Source: JABDMH01 sp965223165
GTDB lineage: Bacteria; Bacteroidota; Bacteroidia; Chitinophagales; Saprospiraceae
DNA length: 64,000 nt
Assembly (NCBI GenBank): GCA_965223165.1
Contig: CBDCVQ010000020.1
Coordinates: 1,302,001 to 1,366,000, forward strand
Direction of reading: 5' to 3'
Shown: positions 8,986 to 18,606 of the stretch, one piece after another
Position numbering within the stretch: position 1 is the stretch's first letter
How the letters are laid out: each line of letters begins with the position of its first letter
Made by a program: the position numbers and the translations under genes
Notes under the pieces: generated by a model
Databases searched by the model: none
Told to the model about the DNA's origin: nothing
The model's input: the letters and a program-made list of their open reading frames with translations, nothing else

Positions 8986-9765
8986 TTACTTCCCTCCCAT
9001 CTTCATCCACCACATCCCCACATACTCATGCAGGGCCACATGCACCTTGCGAAAATTATCATAACTGATCCAGTCCATGTGTACACCAGGCTCTTCCTTG
9101 AGCAAGAAGTCGGTGGGTGCCGCCTGAGGTTGGAGCCCTTGCCGCTGGAAGTGCGCCATGGCTCTGGGCATATGTACAGCGCTGGTCACCAGGATCAACG
9201 AGCTCTCCACCCCAAATCGCTCCTGGTAGGCGTTAGCTTCCCCGGCAGTATTGGTCGGCTCTTCCATCATCTTCACCTCTCCCGACTCGGCACCTAAGTC
9301 CAGGGCCGCCTCTCTCAACACGGCCGCCTGCGAATGCGCCGACGTGCCACCGTAGCCAGACACAATGAGCCTACTACCCGGCAGTGCTTCCAGCAACCGC
9401 AAGCCTTCGGTCAGCCGTCCAAGAGCCGTACTAGACAATTGACCCGAAGCAGGCAGGTCCGGATCAATCACATGCCCACTGCCCAGCACTAAGATATTTG
9501 CGTTTGTGAGGCTTGACATTGACTGCTCGTCGGTCCACGGATCGTATTGCCGCTCCAACCCGTGGATCATCGCATTGGGCAGTAGACGGGTCGACGTCAG
9601 CAGAAAATAAACCAGAAAACCCCAGGCCGTTCGTTGGCTCCATCGATAGCGCTTGCGGAAGTAGAGTATGACCGTGGCCAGTATCAGCATCCAGAGGATG
9701 TGGATGGGGTTTATGAGGAGATCGACTAGGGTGCGGAGGAGACCCATTATCCTTGCTGCAGACAT
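8986..9765 (-). CDS. YdcF/ElyC-family (DUF218) membrane protein
   Basis: 259 aa. Seen: two N-terminal hydrophobic segments at about 13-36 and 47-63, then a soluble DUF218 domain with NILVLGSGH near 88-96, LIVSGYGGTSAHSQAAVLRE near 131-150, and the conserved EPTNTAGEANAY and LVTSAVHMPRAMAHF stretches. Family members such as ElyC and SanA act in envelope or peptidoglycan integrity. It lies 10 bp beyond the end of the polysaccharide operon's last glycosyltransferase, so it may be co-transcribed. Specific function not known. Confidence 0.87.
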   Translation of the reverse strand: MSAARIMGLLRTLVDLLINPIHILWMLILATVILYFRKRYRWSQRTAWGFLVYFLLTSTRLLPNAMIHGLERQYDPWTDEQSMSSLTNANILVLGSGHVIDPDLPASGQLSSTALGRLTEGLRLLEALPGSRLIVSGYGGTSAHSQAAVLREAALDLGAESGEVKMMEEPTNTAGEANAYQERFGVESSLILVTSAVHMPRAMAHFQRQGLQPQAAPTDFLLKEEPGVHMDWISYDNFRKVHVALHEYVGMWWMKMGGK

Positions 9766-9775
9766 GCCAATGCCG

Positions 9776-10981
9776 TCATCCGCTGATGACGTCGAGCATG
9801 CGTTTTGCCTGTTTTTCTCTACTGAAATCTGCTGCCAACCTAGAGCAACCTTGTTGCAAGGAATCGTAGCGGCTGCGATCGGATCTTAGCACCTCGATCG
9901 CTTCCAGCAATTGTGCTGCATTCTCAGGCTCGAAGCTGATCCCCGCTCCATAGTGCTCGATCAACTCCTTTGCCTCCCCTCGTACTCCCAGGAGAATGGG
10001 GGTCCCGCTGGCCGCAATCTCGAAAATCTTCGAGGGAATGACCGTGGCAAAAAGTGCATCGTTTTTCAATGGCACTATGGCTGCATCAATATATTCCAGG
10101 TAGGCAGGAAGATGCTCTCGCGGTACTTGCGGAAAAAAGTGCACATTATCAAGATTTTGCTCACTTGCACTTCGCACAAGTCGCGCCTTCTCTGCCCCGT
10201 CGCCCACCAGCACAAATTGAATCGAAGGATCAGCGTCCTTAGCAGCTCTTAGCACTAGATCCAGGCCGTGCGCCATCCCATGGGTGCCCACATAGCCTAC
10301 AACAAACCGATCACCAGCCAAGGCTTCGAGGATCGACACATGCTCAGGGGCCACTCTGCTATGCATGCCAAAAAGCGGATCCACGCCGTTCTTGATAACG
10401 AATATTTTGCCCGGATTAATTCCTCTCTGCACGAGGTCTTTCTTAAAGGCATCTGTCACAACGACGATTCTTGCCGCACTCCGATACAGTCTCAGTTCCA
10501 AGCGATGCAATCGACTAATGATGCGAGGGCTCCGAATGGCACCCACCGCCGCAATGGAGGCTGGCCATAGGTCCCGTACCTCCATGATCCAGGGCCTTCG
10601 CTTTAGCAGGGACAAAAATCGGCCACTGACGGCGGTGAAAAACTGTGGTGAAGTAGCTACGACAATATCAAAGCGCCGGGACAGACCCACGACAAATGAG
10701 GAAATGGCAAAACTTAGGTAGTCAACGATTCTCCTGATGGTCCCCTGATTTCTGGCTATATAGGTCCAGATACGGATCACTTCGACACCTTCAATCACTT
10801 CGCGTTGCCAAAGGCGATTCTTATATCCTGGAAATATCTTGCCCGCTGGAAAATTTGGGAAGGAAGTAATCACCGTCACGATGTGGCCTTGCTTTACCCA
10901 TTCGCGGCAATGGCCAAAGGTGCGGACCGCGGGAGCGTTCACTTCTGGTGGAAAATTATCGGAGAGGAAGAGAATCTTCAA
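9776..10981 (-). CDS. Glycosyltransferase family 4 (WbuB-like)
   Basis: 401 aa GT-B enzyme. Seen: N-terminal Rossmann start ILFLSDNFPPEVNAPAVRTF, acceptor-domain features, and a C-terminal donor-binding half with VVGYVGTHGMAHGLDLVL near 232-249 and the Glu-containing GISFEPENAAQLLEAI near 354-369. The start is TTG at 10981, which overlaps the TGA of the upstream heparinase-like gene (TTGA). It probably adds a sugar to the lipid-linked repeat unit at the cytoplasmic face. Donor and acceptor cannot be told. Confidence 0.9.
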   Translation of the reverse strand: MKILFLSDNFPPEVNAPAVRTFGHCREWVKQGHIVTVITSFPNFPAGKIFPGYKNRLWQREVIEGVEVIRIWTYIARNQGTIRRIVDYLSFAISSFVVGLSRRFDIVVATSPQFFTAVSGRFLSLLKRRPWIMEVRDLWPASIAAVGAIRSPRIISRLHRLELRLYRSAARIVVVTDAFKKDLVQRGINPGKIFVIKNGVDPLFGMHSRVAPEHVSILEALAGDRFVVGYVGTHGMAHGLDLVLRAAKDADPSIQFVLVGDGAEKARLVRSASEQNLDNVHFFPQVPREHLPAYLEYIDAAIVPLKNDALFATVIPSKIFEIAASGTPILLGVRGEAKELIEHYGAGISFEPENAAQLLEAIEVLRSDRSRYDSLQQGCSRLAADFSREKQAKRMLDVISG

Positions 10982-12531
10982 GCAGCCTGCAAGTTTATTC
11001 GAGTCACAAGTGTATTATCGAACGTGATTTCTGCCACCGGCGCCTCTTTTCGCACATTGAAACCGACCGCAAATTGATAGGATGAAATCCTGAGGTCGCA
11101 ATGTCCTTCAAATGCAATCACACCAAAGCGTGTGGTTATCGTCGATGCATCGGCCTGGTCTGCCTTAACATCCGGATGAAAATGTAGATAGGCCACGCCC
11201 CTCTCATGTCGACCGGTGAGATAATCACAAATTGTAATCTGATCATCCGTCCATTGCCACGACCGACGATGCGTCGTACCGATGCGCCGATATCCCGTGT
11301 GGGATGCCGCTAGAAAGCCTGAGCGCTCCTCGAGATCTTCTACATATGCCCTCCGGGCGACCCGAAAGCTACCCCAGACTTCACTACTGTTTTTTCCTGC
11401 GACAACGACTGTATTGTGCGCTGCAGTGGAACGTTCGTAGTTGCGGATGGCACCGGCTTCATAGGTTGACGTACCGGTATCCACAATAATGGGCCTTCCT
11501 GCAACATGCAAAATGAAGTTGAAGGTATCGGCATGCGCATGGCCAGGTTGGTAATCAGGTCCAATCTTACCTACGTCTAAAAGAAGTTCGTAGCTAGCTC
11601 TGCGTACCATTCGATAGCCGCTGGAAGTAAGAGACTGATTGGATCCAATGATCCCTAGACGCTCTCCTTGGGCATATAAAGCCTTACTTGTTGGCGCAAT
11701 GTCATTTGCGGCATCATTGACCAGGGGAACGTCTCCATTGCTAAATGATATATTTCGTAGCCACATCAGCATTAATCCAGCCTTGTTGGACAAGAATTTC
11801 ACCTCGTCCCTGTGAGCTCTCCATTCCGCCGTCTGCATTAATTCAATAGCGTCCAACAGGTGCTGCAGTATGATTTGGTGATACATCGGCGACAATTCAA
11901 AATGCCCTCCGTCTGGCAAGATCTGTTCACCCAACTCCTTGCGCAAGAGCTTCCATGCCTTTCTTTTGAGTAAGACATCCTCAAAATACAGAGAAGCAAA
12001 GAGCAGGGCTAATGCGTTCTCCAACAGGTGATTAGCCAAAAGATGAAATTCTAGATTTCGAAGCAGCCGTTGAACATCCTGACGAAGAATTTCAGCGAAC
12101 TCGGCTTTCTCGATCCCATGGTCTCGCAAGAACTTAATCCAATTAATAATGCGAATGGAAGTGGGATAGGGTTCCTTACCCACGCTAATCGCCAAATACT
12201 TTGCAGCAAAGCACTCCAACAAAAACAATCCACGTTCCCTACAAAAAGCCTCTCCATTCAAGTATTCGAAGTAGTTCAGATGATAGGTCCACAGCAATCC
12301 ATTGGACAAATCATTCCAGTGAATACCGCCACAATAGGTCCTTGCCCTATTGAGAAAGAAGAATGTAAAATATGGGATCTCTGGCGCCCCAGCAGACTCC
12401 GTCCTCTCCATCTCAACAGGGGCACTCACATCCCAAACACCAGCGAACAATTTCCTCCCTATCCGGTACAAAATCAGATGATAGAGTTGTATCAGCCTCA
12501 GATGGCGCAATGTATGAATGAATTTCAGCAT
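10978..12531 (-). CDS. Heparinase II/III family protein
   Basis: 517 aa. Seen: an alpha-helical toroid-like N-terminal half, then DYQPGHAHADTFNF near 336-349 (His/His pair and the GHAHAD motif) and GRPIIVDTGTSTYEAG near 354-369, the usual beginning of the heparinase II/III beta-sandwich part. Such proteins are common in Gram-negative exopolysaccharide clusters and act as lyases or have an unproven role in polymer processing. No clear signal peptide is visible, which is odd for a polysaccharide lyase. It overlaps genes on both sides. Confidence 0.88.
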   Translation of the reverse strand: MLKFIHTLRHLRLIQLYHLILYRIGRKLFAGVWDVSAPVEMERTESAGAPEIPYFTFFFLNRARTYCGGIHWNDLSNGLLWTYHLNYFEYLNGEAFCRERGLFLLECFAAKYLAISVGKEPYPTSIRIINWIKFLRDHGIEKAEFAEILRQDVQRLLRNLEFHLLANHLLENALALLFASLYFEDVLLKRKAWKLLRKELGEQILPDGGHFELSPMYHQIILQHLLDAIELMQTAEWRAHRDEVKFLSNKAGLMLMWLRNISFSNGDVPLVNDAANDIAPTSKALYAQGERLGIIGSNQSLTSSGYRMVRRASYELLLDVGKIGPDYQPGHAHADTFNFILHVAGRPIIVDTGTSTYEAGAIRNYERSTAAHNTVVVAGKNSSEVWGSFRVARRAYVEDLEERSGFLAASHTGYRRIGTTHRRSWQWTDDQITICDYLTGRHERGVAYLHFHPDVKADQADASTITTRFGVIAFEGHCDLRISSYQFAVGFNVRKEAPVAEITFDNTLVTRINLQAA

Positions 12532-13544
12532 TCAAGCTGATCTATAGTATCTATGAAAGCCTGATGCACTTTGTCGGCTTCAAAGTATTTCTCAAAAACG
12601 GTAGTTGCATTTCGTGACATATCTGGATAATTCACGGAATTGATCTTATACATTGCTGCGATCAACTGATCCGAAGATCTTATATCAATGAGATAACCAG
12701 TTTCACCGTCTACCACAAGTTCAGGAATCGCACTCCATTTAGTCGTAATCACAGGTATTCCCATAGAAAAAGCCTCAATAATCACTCCCGGATAACCCTC
12801 GCCCTCATAGTGGCTCGGCAACACTAGTACATCATACAGATTCAGAACATCATTCAATTCTTCCGGTCTGATCACACCCTGATAATTGGGACTAGCTCCG
12901 ATATCACAATAAGTACTGTCAGTCACTGGACCATACAAATCTACAGTATACTTCTCCGGCAAAGTTTTTAAAGCCTCCAGAATTATCCCAACCCCCTTTG
13001 ATTCTTTGATCTGACCAATAAACACGAATCTGTATGCATATCTTCTCCTCCCTTTAGTGGGGCCTTCAGCAGAAAACCGACAATTGGGAAACCAATATAC
13101 ATCTCGCCGGAATCTTTCAAAAAAGCGGCTTATCGCTTTGGTTTCCACAGCAAACAAGTCGGCTTTCAGATTTGTCCTTTCAAATAGCAGCCTCTGCAGT
13201 CTACCATAAGATCGATACTCACCGACTAAACTGCCTCCAAAAACCCGATAAATGACCTTTCTTCGAAATAAGCGAGCAATGCAAAATATGGCTGGGAAAA
13301 GATATTTAGTTCCCCTTTGACTCACATTGACCACAATGATATTGGCATGGGGCAAATACCAGAGTAGTACCAACAGGATTCGTAAGAGATTCCATAGTGG
13401 ATATGTACACCTATGAGTATCAATTACTTCGTGCCCAATATCTCTGAGTAGAAAAAACTTGACTTGGTTCTCAAACAATATAGTTGCGCCTCCCAGGCCG
13501 TTTCTTGCTCTTGGACCGACGAGGAGGTATTTCCTACCTTTCAT
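12525..13544 (-). CDS. Glycosyltransferase family 4
   Basis: 339 aa GT-B enzyme. Seen: opening LLVGPRARNGLGGATILFEN with the glycine-rich loop of GT4 N-domains, FVFIGQIKESKGVGIILEAL near 172-191, and the EGYPGVIIEAFSMGIPVITT donor-site block near 243-262 with the conserved E-x7-E. It overlaps the heparinase-like gene by 7 bp and abuts the sulfotransferase gene (shared base 13544). A polymer-assembly role is inferred from the operon; specificity unknown. Confidence 0.92.
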   Translation of the reverse strand: MKGRKYLLVGPRARNGLGGATILFENQVKFFLLRDIGHEVIDTHRCTYPLWNLLRILLVLLWYLPHANIIVVNVSQRGTKYLFPAIFCIARLFRRKVIYRVFGGSLVGEYRSYGRLQRLLFERTNLKADLFAVETKAISRFFERFRRDVYWFPNCRFSAEGPTKGRRRYAYRFVFIGQIKESKGVGIILEALKTLPEKYTVDLYGPVTDSTYCDIGASPNYQGVIRPEELNDVLNLYDVLVLPSHYEGEGYPGVIIEAFSMGIPVITTKWSAIPELVVDGETGYLIDIRSSDQLIAAMYKINSVNYPDMSRNATTVFEKYFEADKVHQAFIDTIDQLEC

Positions 13545-14458
13545 TAGCGTGCCAATGACAAGATTCCGTCAGAAGATATTTGACGAATCAGAGATACTGT
13601 GCTACTGTTGAAAACTGACGTAGGGTCAATATTTCTATTAACAATATTCCTAGACCTTAAGTAGCCAGCTAGCCACTCCACATCATATTCCAAGTTCAAA
13701 TGGTCATAAATGCCCGAGACGATCGTAAATGGGTCAGCCACAAAATCCTCATACGTTGTACATAGAATATCCGAGTCCCCGTGCTCTTTCTCCCGTTGAA
13801 AGACCTCTCTGATTTTCTGAATTTGAAGAGCTGTCCTGACAGCATCATTATGAGCAAATCTATCAAGGACGGCCTTCTCCTCGTTTGAATAAGCACCCTG
13901 CCACCAAACATCCTGCTTAAGTCTGTGTCGCCAGAAGTCAACATTCATGAATGAGTGCACTACCGAGTACACATCACGCTCTAGGTAGATGAATTTGGCA
14001 TCAGGAAATATTTGCCTGAGGAAGCATATTCTCGTCGGGCCTGTAATCTTCAGTCCAAGTCTCTTCTTTGATTGATAGCGAACAACTTTGGAAAAGTATC
14101 TTCTGATTTCATCAATCTTCCTGTCCCCAAGGGTCTCCGAAATCAGGAAATTTCTTGAGAAGTTCATCGGGTGCACAAGATGATCCCACAAACGATAATC
14201 TTCCACAGGCAAAAATGCTATTCGATCAACCAAGCAAGTGCTGGTCCTTTCCTTCTGCCTATTTCGATGCCAGAATCGATTTGAGAATAGCAGTCGAAGT
14301 ATGCTAACCTCGGGATGCCTGTACAGTCGTGATCCATGGTTCGAAAGAAATGCAATGTCCCTGTGATGCATCACACACTCAGATATGATCGACGAACCAG
14401 ATCTACCGACTCCCACGAAAATAATCGGATTACCTAGTAAACTTCTAGGTTCTACCAC
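13544..14458 (-). CDS. Sulfotransferase family protein
   Basis: 304 aa. Seen: IIFVGVGRSGSSIISE at 12-27, matching the 5'-phosphosulfate binding loop of PAPS-dependent sulfotransferases, and KFIYLERDVYSVVHSFMN near 155-172, matching the 3'-phosphate binding RDP-like motif. PAPS can come from cysN, cysD and cysC in this window. The likely substrate is a hydroxyl on the surface polysaccharide or its precursor (inference). One-base overlaps with both neighbouring genes show a tight operon. Confidence 0.88.
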   Translation of the reverse strand: MVEPRSLLGNPIIFVGVGRSGSSIISECVMHHRDIAFLSNHGSRLYRHPEVSILRLLFSNRFWHRNRQKERTSTCLVDRIAFLPVEDYRLWDHLVHPMNFSRNFLISETLGDRKIDEIRRYFSKVVRYQSKKRLGLKITGPTRICFLRQIFPDAKFIYLERDVYSVVHSFMNVDFWRHRLKQDVWWQGAYSNEEKAVLDRFAHNDAVRTALQIQKIREVFQREKEHGDSDILCTTYEDFVADPFTIVSGIYDHLNLEYDVEWLAGYLRSRNIVNRNIDPTSVFNSSTVSLIRQISSDGILSLAR

Positions 14459-15573
14459 TATGATTGTAACACCCGCAAATATCCTTCAATCGCTTTCTCA
14501 AGGCCAAAGTCCTCAGCCCTTGCAATCAAGTCCGACCTATTGACTTCCTCATCGAGAACTGCAAGTATAGCACCTGCGATCGCGGTACAGTTGCCAACCG
14601 GCAATATGGGCCCCAACTTACCCCCGTCCAGTATCTCTGAGACCCCTCCAGGTGCATCTGTGCTGACCACTGGGCAACCACTGGCCATGGCTTGTATCAA
14701 GCTGCCAGGCAGTCCTTCATACAGAGATGTTAGGACAAAGACATTCGCCTTCGACAAAAATGAGAACGGATTCAAAACAAAACCCGCTAGGTCTGCAACT
14801 TCCGAAAGGCCATTATCCTCTATGAGTCCAATGAGCTTCTCCTTTTCCTGACACGTAGCTGGACAATCACCTAGAATCAGCAGCCTTGCGGAAGGACGCT
14901 GGGCATACACCTTTTGGAAAGCCATAATCAGAGTTCCAAAATCCTTCTCACGCGATATCCTACCCATGCCAACAATAATATCATTTCCCTCGACAAAAAA
15001 TCTATGTGACACGGGTTGCAGAGCCAAACCGGGAATTGACTCATGATATACAGGGTTATACACTACCGTAATTCGAGACTTTTCGATTCCCAAATAATTA
15101 GATAGGTCCTCCCGAACGTAGCTGGACACAGCAACGTAATGATCTGCCCTCTTGAACACAGCATCTCTAAGAATCCCGGCAAAGCCCTTGGCTCTTCTCA
15201 AACTCGGGACACTAGCCTCCCGGACAATTAATTTGAAGTCATGCTTGGTTACAATCTTGGCAAGGCAAGCCAATTCAGATATATGATCCTGAGTACTTAT
15301 AAGAGCTAAAGGCTTCCTAGAATCAATCACCCCTCTGAGGCGGAGGAGGTTCTTCCTGGCCCGATTGTACTTTAATTCGATCAGATTTACACTTGGAGAC
15401 ACTAAACTCACATAGGGTCCCTGGAGCCTCAATACTACAAGATCCACCTCAAAGCCTTTATCGGCCAAACCATTTGCGATGTATACCATCATTCTCTCGG
15501 CACCACCACCGTTAAGAGAATTACACAGAAGCATAATCCGAGATCTCCTAGGGTATAACGAGCGGTCCCGCAT
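14458..15573 (-). CDS. Glycosyltransferase family 4 (WaaG/PglA-like)
   Basis: 371 aa. Seen: LLCNSLNGGGAERMMVYIAN near 14-33, the GGAER loop typical of GT4 donor enzymes, VGMGRISREKDFGTLIMAF near 201-219, and the C-terminal EGLPGSLIQAMASGCPVVST block near 290-309. It shares its stop base with the next gene's start and overlaps the beta-helix gene by 26 bp. It probably acts in repeat-unit assembly; sugar specificity is not deducible. Confidence 0.92.
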   Translation of the reverse strand: MRDRSLYPRRSRIMLLCNSLNGGGAERMMVYIANGLADKGFEVDLVVLRLQGPYVSLVSPSVNLIELKYNRARKNLLRLRGVIDSRKPLALISTQDHISELACLAKIVTKHDFKLIVREASVPSLRRAKGFAGILRDAVFKRADHYVAVSSYVREDLSNYLGIEKSRITVVYNPVYHESIPGLALQPVSHRFFVEGNDIIVGMGRISREKDFGTLIMAFQKVYAQRPSARLLILGDCPATCQEKEKLIGLIEDNGLSEVADLAGFVLNPFSFLSKANVFVLTSLYEGLPGSLIQAMASGCPVVSTDAPGGVSEILDGGKLGPILPVGNCTAIAGAILAVLDEEVNRSDLIARAEDFGLEKAIEGYLRVLQS

Positions 15574-16930
15574 TGGTCAACCTCCTTATTTTGATGTTAA
15601 GAGCCCTTAGTGATCGCCTGATTCTTCTTAGACGGACCATGTCACTCTCACTACCTCTTGAGCCGATCAATAGACTTTGATTACTATCATCAACTCCCAC
15701 ATCTTCGTATCCATGATCCGAATCCACAATCACATTTCCCCTCATCCTCAACCCCAAACCGCTAATTCCATATGCTTCCTTATCATAAATTGAATTCCTT
15801 TTTATCCTCCAAATAATATTGTTCTCAACCAGAATATTAGGCTCTTCAACAGAGCCCAGAGATGTGTTTATACCATTAGAACAATCAAAGATAATATTAT
15901 TTCTAACTACAATATTATTTGCCTTCTGATGCAAGACAATACCGCTTCCCCAGCCTCCGCTACCTCCACACGTTCTATCGTTGTTGAAAAACCCCCAAAT
16001 TCGATTGTTCTCAATCCGTACCACATTCTTTGCAGCTTTAGTGTAAGCCCCAATCTTGACATCAATAGCATTCTCAGCGCAGGACATTCTACCGAATTTA
16101 CCTCTAACCTGATATCGGTCAGTAACATATATATCATTATTGTAGATCCGAGTACCTGAAAGGTCCCCTCTCATTCCATACCTTGGACTATAAACCAATT
16201 GAATACCATCAGTGCAATCATAAATTTCACAGGAATGCACCTCATTGAAGATTGCGTCCTCCCTCTGGCCCGAAATCGCAATTCCCACATTATCAGCTCC
16301 CGGAATCCTTCTTGCATCCCTTATAACACAGGAGTAAATCCTACATCTATCTGAGAATTGTATTGATAAGACATTCCTATGGTATACTCTTTCAAGCAAG
16401 CAGTGAACGAGTGTGATGTCCTTCGAATAATTTCGAATAAAATTGGGAGCGCCCCACACCTCTCCCTCAGCTGTTCTATGTGACATGCCACTGATAGTCA
16501 CACCTTGAAGGACTACATCTGTGCAGTTTGAAATATCCACGGCCTCTATAATCACACCACCAACAGAATCACGTACCCCCAGCTCGTAGTTCGGAATGAT
16601 TGCCGATCCATCCTTCGTTCGTGCCAAGATCCGTATCTCGCCTTCCTTGATTCCACTAAGTCTTAACACTCCCCATGCCCTGTAATCATCAGGTTCAATA
16701 TAGTAGCTCCGAATACCTGACTGGCCGAATTGTATCTGGCTCCAATCCTGATAACTCTGCTTATTGATCACGATGCTAGCACTGTCGGCCATAGAATGTT
16801 CCAAAGAAGGTCTCAGTCCACCATCCATATCACCTTCCGCAAGCGAGATGTATCTTCCCTGTTGACTGCAGGCATATAAGAACAGCCAAGCAATCAGCCA
16901 GATTGCTAAAAAGTTAATCGTTTCCTTCAA
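15548..16930 (-). CDS. Right-handed parallel beta-helix lipoprotein
   Basis: 460 aa from a TTG start. Seen: an N-terminal hydrophobic segment with lipobox LFLYAC (Cys21), so a predicted lipoprotein, then repeated IxxNxI/V-type rungs between about 110 and 400 (for example NVVRIENNRIWGF, NNIVVRNNIIFDC, PNILVENNIIWRI) characteristic of pectate-lyase-like beta-helix proteins. In polysaccharide operons such proteins can be lyases, epimerases or modification enzymes; no catalytic residues can be singled out here. It overlaps the sulfotransferase gene by 17 bp. Confidence 0.88.
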   Translation of the reverse strand: MKETINFLAIWLIAWLFLYACSQQGRYISLAEGDMDGGLRPSLEHSMADSASIVINKQSYQDWSQIQFGQSGIRSYYIEPDDYRAWGVLRLSGIKEGEIRILARTKDGSAIIPNYELGVRDSVGGVIIEAVDISNCTDVVLQGVTISGMSHRTAEGEVWGAPNFIRNYSKDITLVHCLLERVYHRNVLSIQFSDRCRIYSCVIRDARRIPGADNVGIAISGQREDAIFNEVHSCEIYDCTDGIQLVYSPRYGMRGDLSGTRIYNNDIYVTDRYQVRGKFGRMSCAENAIDVKIGAYTKAAKNVVRIENNRIWGFFNNDRTCGGSGGWGSGIVLHQKANNIVVRNNIIFDCSNGINTSLGSVEEPNILVENNIIWRIKRNSIYDKEAYGISGLGLRMRGNVIVDSDHGYEDVGVDDSNQSLLIGSRGSESDMVRLRRIRRSLRALNIKIRRLTNAGPLVIP

Positions 16931-17879
16931 TCTCTAGAACCTCCACCAGGGCAAATTGTCTTTCGGATTCAAGTTCCTCGCGCAACTCACTTTCAAAATA
17001 TTCAGATTTAAGTATGCGCCAATGATTAGGCAGTCTTCTCGCCTCCGACTTCAATCTGCGCCTAAGCCAAATGAGAATTCTCGCTAATACTGGTATTCTG
17101 CACATCAATCGATCGCCCCAAAGCACCAATTGCGGAATATATGGGCGATTAGAGTACTCAACTGATGAATTTCTGGCTGGAAGATCTTGGACGGTACTGA
17201 CGGGGTAAGACAGAAAAGTCGATATCCGTTCCATTACCGACGAATGATTTTTCGTCAATGTCTCAAATTCAATTCTGATAGCTTCCTTGTTTTGTAGAAA
17301 TTTCAATATACAATCATTAAAGAAGTGGTAGTACAAGAGCCCCATTATCAATACAAAAGGAACTCCTGCAGGCGCAGTTCTCCTCTGGGCTCCCCTGCCT
17401 ATCATGCTTGCGTATGAAGTTATATATGGCCTAAATGCTCTTCCGATATTTATAAACCTCACTCTTTCGTATCGAGCGTCCAACTCCGCTGCAAAGAGTC
17501 TCAACTCCTCTCTATGCAAGAACAGGTCAAGATCAAATTTAGTCACCCATGTCTTATGTCCTCTGCCTTCAGCATAGTGGTCCATAAGTTCAAAAAAGAA
17601 GTGATAGAAATTTCGATATTTCTTGTTCATGTAATCTGTTTTATCTAGATGCAGCATTCGAAAAAAATCGGTCTCAGCGTAGATAGACAAAAAAGCCAAA
17701 TACCGATCCAATGAATCAAATGGCCCCCAGAATCTACTGTTCGCGCACATATAATTCTCCTTAGCTCCGTAATGAAGCTTGTGATAAGCTCCAGGAATAT
17801 CGAATTGCCTTATCAATATATTTCCCAGCCAGGTAGTTCCGCATCGGTTAACTCCGATATAGAACAATGGACTAATCAT
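16914..17879 (-). CDS. Sulfotransferase-like protein
   Basis: 321 aa from the ATG at 17879, which gives a short 8-bp overlap with the methyltransferase gene; a start at 17954 would overlap it by 83 bp and precede the usual fold start. Seen: LFYIGVNRCGTTWLGNIL at 5-22, a strong phosphosulfate-binding loop. A 3'-phosphate motif is less obvious; RFINIGRAFRPYITSYASMI near 142-161 is the best candidate. Second sulfotransferase in the operon, probably with a different acceptor. Function moderately sure. Confidence 0.8.
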   Translation of the reverse strand: MISPLFYIGVNRCGTTWLGNILIRQFDIPGAYHKLHYGAKENYMCANSRFWGPFDSLDRYLAFLSIYAETDFFRMLHLDKTDYMNKKYRNFYHFFFELMDHYAEGRGHKTWVTKFDLDLFLHREELRLFAAELDARYERVRFINIGRAFRPYITSYASMIGRGAQRRTAPAGVPFVLIMGLLYYHFFNDCILKFLQNKEAIRIEFETLTKNHSSVMERISTFLSYPVSTVQDLPARNSSVEYSNRPYIPQLVLWGDRLMCRIPVLARILIWLRRRLKSEARRLPNHWRILKSEYFESELREELESERQFALVEVLEIEGND

Positions 17880-18606
17880 AGCATTTCCGAAGCTCGAGGA
17901 TCTTGTGGTTCTTCGGATATAGCTCCATATCTGTCCTATCGAACGGAGTATCAATTACAACTCCTTGAACCTGATTTGGAAGCTTCGAGAGAACTCGCGA
18001 GATACTGTAGTGCCAAGTCATTTCTCCAGTCCGTATCATTTGAGCAGCCGAAGCCGTGAAATCGATATATGCTCGAGTGCCATGCGACATGATACGGCTC
18101 ATGTTCTCTAAGTAAAGATTCAACTCCTGGTCAGGTATATGGTAAAGAACAGCGGTCGATACGATGAAGTCGAAAGGTTTGCAATCAAGTAGAGCGTCGA
18201 TAGATCCTCCAATGTCAAAAAACGTCGGCTTCTTCTCTGCAACCAAATCACTAATTCTATTCCTACCAATTCTGACAAATCCATCTGTCACGTCCGCGCC
18301 CACATAGTTGCCTTCATCAAGGAACTCGATCAGTAACGCACCGAGCCTAAGGCCTCCGCATCCGTAATCCAGTACTCGTGAGTCTCTCGCCATGCCTTGC
18401 CTACATAGAAAGTTGAACTCTATCTCCGCAGTCTTGGCAAAACGATGTTCGTCAGAGATCTCGCTACCGAGAGTTGGATGAGGATGCTTAGCCGTCTTGG
18501 ATATCACTCTCTGTTCATAATATCGATAAAATGGCTGCCTTAGATTGAACAGCTTCCACCGCCAATACCAGAGGCTTGCCAGACATCTCCTGGCAAAATT
18601 TCTCAT
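17872..18606 (-). CDS. Class I SAM-dependent methyltransferase
   Basis: 244 aa from the ATG at 18606, which overlaps the upstream TGA (ATGA); an ATG six bases earlier is an alternative. Seen: motif I RVLDYGCGGLRLGALLIEFL near 77-96, acidic VGADVTDGFV near 101-110, and motif IV FDFIVSTAVLYHIPDQELN near 147-165. It probably methylates a sugar or lipid-linked intermediate, judged by its operon. The substrate cannot be told. Confidence 0.88.
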   Translation of the reverse strand: MRNFARRCLASLWYWRWKLFNLRQPFYRYYEQRVISKTAKHPHPTLGSEISDEHRFAKTAEIEFNFLCRQGMARDSRVLDYGCGGLRLGALLIEFLDEGNYVGADVTDGFVRIGRNRISDLVAEKKPTFFDIGGSIDALLDCKPFDFIVSTAVLYHIPDQELNLYLENMSRIMSHGTRAYIDFTASAAQMIRTGEMTWHYSISRVLSKLPNQVQGVVIDTPFDRTDMELYPKNHKILELRKCYD

